A stretch of DNA of 9,070 nucleotides from Leptospirillum sp. (GTDB taxonomy: Bacteria; Nitrospirota; Leptospirillia; Leptospirillales; Leptospirillaceae): contig DAHWKF010000131.1 in assembly GCA_027343785.1 (NCBI GenBank), positions 1 to 9,070 of the forward strand. Reading direction: 5' to 3'. Below the pieces are notes generated by a model. It was not told where the DNA came from and ran no database searches. It saw only the letters and a list, made by a program, of their open reading frames with translations. Made by a program: the position numbers and the translations under genes. Positions 6,326-9,070 of the stretch are shown one piece after another (within the stretch, counting starts at the first letter, position 1; every line of letters begins with the position of its first letter).

Positions 6326-6640
6326 ACGACAGAGTCCCCGCATTCCCGTCACCTTGCCCCGATCATCATTCCCGGAATCACCATTGTGATCTCGTTCCAC
6401 TCCAGCTCAAAAACGAAATAACCGTCTCACCACCTGAAAGGGTGGCGAGACGGTGGCACCGAAAGTGACAGGACAGGGGGTCCCGGAAAAACCGGAAGAG
6501 AGTTTCATTCGGTCTCAGACGATGGAAGGATCTCCCGAAATTGTCCGCTCCATTGTCTCATGTGTTTGATTGAGAAATGGAATTTACTGGCTCGTCTCTC
6601 ATCAAATCCGTGGCCGCCATCCTTCCCGACAACAAGCCTT
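6326..6640. other. Intergenic region between convergent ndh and the polysaccharide unit
   Basis: No recognisable gene is present. The region holds the minus-strand terminator at 6408-6454 and a looser inverted repeat at 6565-6606, in which TTTGAT-T-GAGA (6565-6575) pairs with TCTCATCAAA (6597-6606) with one bulged T and a 21-base loop. The repeat lies 35-76 bases past the kinase-gene stop and could be a second 3'-end structure. No clear plus-strand terminator for ndh is visible. Confidence 0.5.
6408..6454 (-). terminator. Intrinsic terminator of the minus-strand polysaccharide unit
   Basis: ACCGTCTC-A-CCACC (6421-6434) pairs with GGTGG-C-GAGACGGT (6441-6454): 8 plus 5 bp with one mismatch and a six-base loop. 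Read on the minus strand, the stem is followed directly by TATTTCGTTTTT, a good U-rich tail. It lies about 190 bases beyond the stop of the Wzc-like gene. On the plus strand no T tract follows, so it would not terminate ndh by the standard mechanism. Confidence 0.75.
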
Positions 6641-8638
6641 TTACCCCGTGAGCCCCTTCTTGTCTTTCTGCGGGGACTTCGGGGGCTTCGGGGTTTCCCG
6701 GGTTTTCATCTTTTTTCCTTCCGGCGTATACCCGTAAGAGTACTGGATATGGGGGGAGGTCGAATCGTTCAGCACCGTTCCCATGATTTCGAAGTGGTGT
6801 TCCTGGAGAACCGACTCCACCCGCATGAAGTCGCGTTCCTGGGTCACATTGTTCCGCGCCACCACCAGAACCCCGTCCACCAGGGAGGAGATCCCCAGAA
6901 GGTCGGTCGAGGCCAGAATCGGCGGTGAGTCGATCAGGATGAAGTCCGACTGGAAGCGCAGGATTTCGAACCATTTCGCGATCACCGCCTCCGGGTGCTC
7001 CGTCCAGAACCGATTCTTGCTCTTGGCCAGGGTGATCACCGCGAGGTTCCCCTCGTTCCAGTCGATGCGCCGGGGATTCTCCTCGAGATCCGGCAGAAAG
7101 TCTTCCGCGGAAAACTCCTTGCCCAGCCTGAGGTTCTGATAGACACGGCCGCGGATGGTATCCGCGTCCATCAGGATGGTGTGATGGCCCATGTGCGCCA
7201 TGGTCAGGGCGAGGTTCATGCTGGTCACGGATTTTCCGTCTTCCGGCGCGGGGCTCGTAATCAGAAGGACTTGCCCTTTATGCATCTTCAGGGATTTCTT
7301 GAGGCGAAAGAACATCGACTCGAATTCCTTCTGGAAGATCCACACCGACTCCCGGTCGGCCATCAGGTCGATTCGGGGGATGCGAACGCCGTTCTTCTCA
7401 AAAATATGCCGCGAGGGAATCCGGGGGATGTTGGCGAAGTTCGGGACACCCGACAGCTTCTTGAGGTTGTCTTCCCCCTGAATGGGCTTCCGGAAGAACA
7501 CGATCAGAAACGGCACGGCCACGGATCCCCCCATGGCCGCCACAACTCCCAGGGCGATGATCTTGAACCCCTTGGTCATCTCGGGTTTCATCGGCAGAAG
7601 CGGCGGGTCGATCACGATGAGGTTCTCGAGATTCGAATCCGCGATGATCCGGGCCGAAGAGCGCTCTTCCTCCAGTTCGGACAACAGATCCTTGTCCATC
7701 TTGATGTTCGACTCCAGAAACGACTCCCAGGCGGTACCGGAGACGTCCACCGGACCGTCCAGTCCTTCCGGACGGACGATGGTACGGACCCGGCCCAGTT
7801 TCTTCTCGATTTCCCGGATCTCCTGGGTCACCGCCATCACGTCGGGATGGGACCGGGTTTCGGTGAGGAGCAGCTGGGCCTTTCGCATGCGGAGCGCGGA
7901 GAGCATCCCCGACTCCTCGGAAAGGTAAGAAGAGATATTCACCGGATGGTGTTTTCCGCCCCGTTTTCGGGCGCGGTTCTGGAAATTCATGAGGTCGTCC
8001 TCGGATTTCTTGAGGAGGCTCCGGGCGTTCAGGATCTGGAGGGACAGGCTCTTGTCCAGGTCCGCCTGCTGCTCGAGGGCGAAATGGCTCGAGATGTCCT
8101 TGAAGGAGTCGATATAGCCGTTGACCAGATCCAGGGCCACATGGGGATCGGTCGACTCCCCGCTGATCTCGATGATCCCGCCATACCCCACCCCCCTGAA
8201 CCCCATCCGGGCGTTCCTGAGCTCCATGGCGGCCCTCTGACGGGGGTTCATGACGATCGGGCTTTTTCCCAGGGTCGTCCGGATCACGTTGATGAACTGC
8301 CCCTGATAATCGGTGTACTCGGCGTTCTCCTCCAGGTCTTTCAGCGTTTTCTCCGGCAGGCTGTCGATCACCTTCCCCGCCAGATACTGGCTCTTCATAA
8401 TCGCCAGCTGGATCCCGAGACTCCGGGGGGTGTGCAGATGGTTCGCCAGCGCCGAGGAGGCGTAGTTGTTCTGCTTGATCAGAACCGTCGCCTTGGCCAC
8501 GTAGATCGGCTTTTTCATCAGACCCACGGACGCGATGGGAACCGCAAACAGAATGAATGTGAGAAAGGCGATGAACTTGTGCCGGCGGATACTGAGCCAT
8601 GCGAGGGCGAGAATGGTTTTCGCGTCGAGCGTCTGCAT
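6641..8638 (-). CDS. Wzc/ExoP-type polysaccharide co-polymerase with tyrosine-kinase domain
   Basis: This 665-residue inner-membrane protein should set chain length and couple polymerisation to export of a capsule or exopolysaccharide. The Wzz-like part has a first membrane helix (about 21-41), a periplasmic region with helical coiled-coil-like stretches (about 180-335), a proline motif DPPLLPMKP (344-352) and a second helix (about 359-382). The cytoplasmic BY-kinase domain shows Walker A TSPAPEDGKS (461-470, Lys469), Walker A' ILMDAD (488-493) and Walker B ILIDSPP (567-573). The usual C-terminal tyrosine cluster is reduced to YSYGY (633-637) and is followed by a 28-residue Lys/Pro-rich tail. 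Walker A has Glu-Asp where most relatives have Gly-Glu. The start ATG has only a weak GGGGA site four bases upstream. The gene lies 18 bases after the sugar transferase and is surely co-transcribed with it. Confidence 0.92.
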   Translation of the reverse strand: MQTLDAKTILALAWLSIRRHKFIAFLTFILFAVPIASVGLMKKPIYVAKATVLIKQNNYASSALANHLHTPRSLGIQLAIMKSQYLAGKVIDSLPEKTLKDLEENAEYTDYQGQFINVIRTTLGKSPIVMNPRQRAAMELRNARMGFRGVGYGGIIEISGESTDPHVALDLVNGYIDSFKDISSHFALEQQADLDKSLSLQILNARSLLKKSEDDLMNFQNRARKRGGKHHPVNISSYLSEESGMLSALRMRKAQLLLTETRSHPDVMAVTQEIREIEKKLGRVRTIVRPEGLDGPVDVSGTAWESFLESNIKMDKDLLSELEEERSSARIIADSNLENLIVIDPPLLPMKPEMTKGFKIIALGVVAAMGGSVAVPFLIVFFRKPIQGEDNLKKLSGVPNFANIPRIPSRHIFEKNGVRIPRIDLMADRESVWIFQKEFESMFFRLKKSLKMHKGQVLLITSPAPEDGKSVTSMNLALTMAHMGHHTILMDADTIRGRVYQNLRLGKEFSAEDFLPDLEENPRRIDWNEGNLAVITLAKSKNRFWTEHPEAVIAKWFEILRFQSDFILIDSPPILASTDLLGISSLVDGVLVVARNNVTQERDFMRVESVLQEHHFEIMGTVLNDSTSPHIQYSYGYTPEGKKMKTRETPKPPKSPQKDKKGLTG

Positions 8639-8656
8639 ACAATCCCCGAAAAAAGG

Positions 8657-9070
8657 TTAGCGGCTACCCTTGCCGAACAGGATGACCTGGATGGTCTCCA
8701 TGAAAATCATCAGATCGAGAAAGATCGACAGGTTCTTGATGTAATAGAGGTCGTACTCGAGTTTTCTCGCGGCGTCCTCGACGGTGGCCCCGTAACGGTA
8801 ACGGATCTGGGCCCATCCGGAGAGACCCGGCTTGGTGACATGCCGGAGCGAATAGAACGGGATGACTTTTTCGAGCTCCGCCACGAAGAACGGCCTCTCG
8901 GGACGGGGCCCGACAAAACTCATCTCCCCATTGAGGATATTGATCAGCTGGGGCACCTCGTCGAGACGGGTCTTGCGGAGGAACGCCCCGACGCGGGTGA
9001 TGCGGGGGTCGTTCTGCGACGCCCACTGGGGAGACAGTCCTTTTTCCGCGTCCGCCACCATCGAACGAAA
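8657..9070 (-). CDS. Polyprenyl-phosphate sugar-1-phosphate transferase, C-terminal part
   Basis: Only the last 137 residues are in the window; the frame is open through the right edge, so the true start lies outside. The protein belongs to the monotopic phosphoglycosyl transferase superfamily (WcaJ/RfbP/PglC type). These enzymes start repeat-unit synthesis by moving a sugar-1-phosphate to undecaprenyl phosphate at the cytoplasmic membrane face. Visible motifs, numbered from the first whole codon, are FRSM (1-4), RITRVGAFLRKTRLDEVPQL with the catalytic Asp37-Glu38 pair, then MSFVGPRPERP, KPGLSGWAQ, and a LEYDLYYIKN block before a terminal hydrophobic helix ending FGKGSR. The RYRYGATVEDA and LFGKGSR ends recall transferases found with exosortase/PEP-CTERM polysaccharide loci, which is a suggestion only. 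It precedes the Wzc-like gene in the same unit. Confidence 0.92.
   Translation of the reverse strand, partial: FRSMVADAEKGLSPQWASQNDPRITRVGAFLRKTRLDEVPQLINILNGEMSFVGPRPERPFFVAELEKVIPFYSLRHVTKPGLSGWAQIRYRYGATVEDAARKLEYDLYYIKNLSIFLDLMIFMETIQVILFGKGSR

Noticed and set aside
7398..8642. Second minus-strand open frame inside the Wzc-like gene
   Set aside because: It is a +1-type shadow of the kinase gene, Arg/Pro/Gly-rich and without motifs, while the main frame holds all Walker motifs.

Overview
This window looks like a chromosomal segment of a moderately GC-rich Gram-negative-type bacterium. It carries genes for surface polysaccharide, a respiratory dehydrogenase and a mechanosensitive channel. 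Codon style and gene mix would fit a Nitrospirota/Leptospirillum-like or proteobacterial host, but nothing here fixes the taxon, so treat that as a weak guess.

Layout: (1) 1-494 is non-coding. It is rich in inverted repeats and contains a good candidate sigma-54 promoter (403-419), followed by a leader with two mutually exclusive hairpins. (2) 495-2696 is a two-gene plus-strand unit: a UDP-glucuronate 4-epimerase-like SDR enzyme and UDP-galactopyranose mutase (glf). It would supply UDP-galacturonate/UDP-galactose-type and UDP-galactofuranose precursors. (3) 2827-3150 is a small unrecognised acidic protein gene on the minus strand, convergent with glf, with a GC-rich hairpin between them. (4) 3578-4681 encodes an MscS-family channel on the plus strand. 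(5) About 4725-5036 holds a decayed minus-strand ISL3-family transposase fragment, with an in-frame stop and an apparent internal deletion. It sits between the channel gene and the next gene. (6) 5060-6325 encodes a type II NADH dehydrogenase on the plus strand. (7) 6326-6640 is non-coding and holds a clear minus-strand intrinsic terminator. (8) 6641-9070 is a minus-strand polysaccharide unit: a Wzc/ExoP-type chain-length regulator fused to a tyrosine-kinase domain, preceded by the C-terminal part of a polyprenyl-phosphate sugar-1-phosphate transferase that runs off the right edge.

Together, the right-hand unit (initiating sugar transferase and co-polymerase/kinase) and the left-hand unit (nucleotide-sugar epimerase and mutase) would cover precursor supply, priming and chain-length control of an exported polysaccharide. 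They are in separate transcription units, split by unrelated genes and a dead insertion sequence. I see no tRNA, rRNA, CRISPR array, phage gene or obvious novel multi-gene system. The most informative non-routine signals are the sigma-54-type promoter region and the ISL3 remnant.
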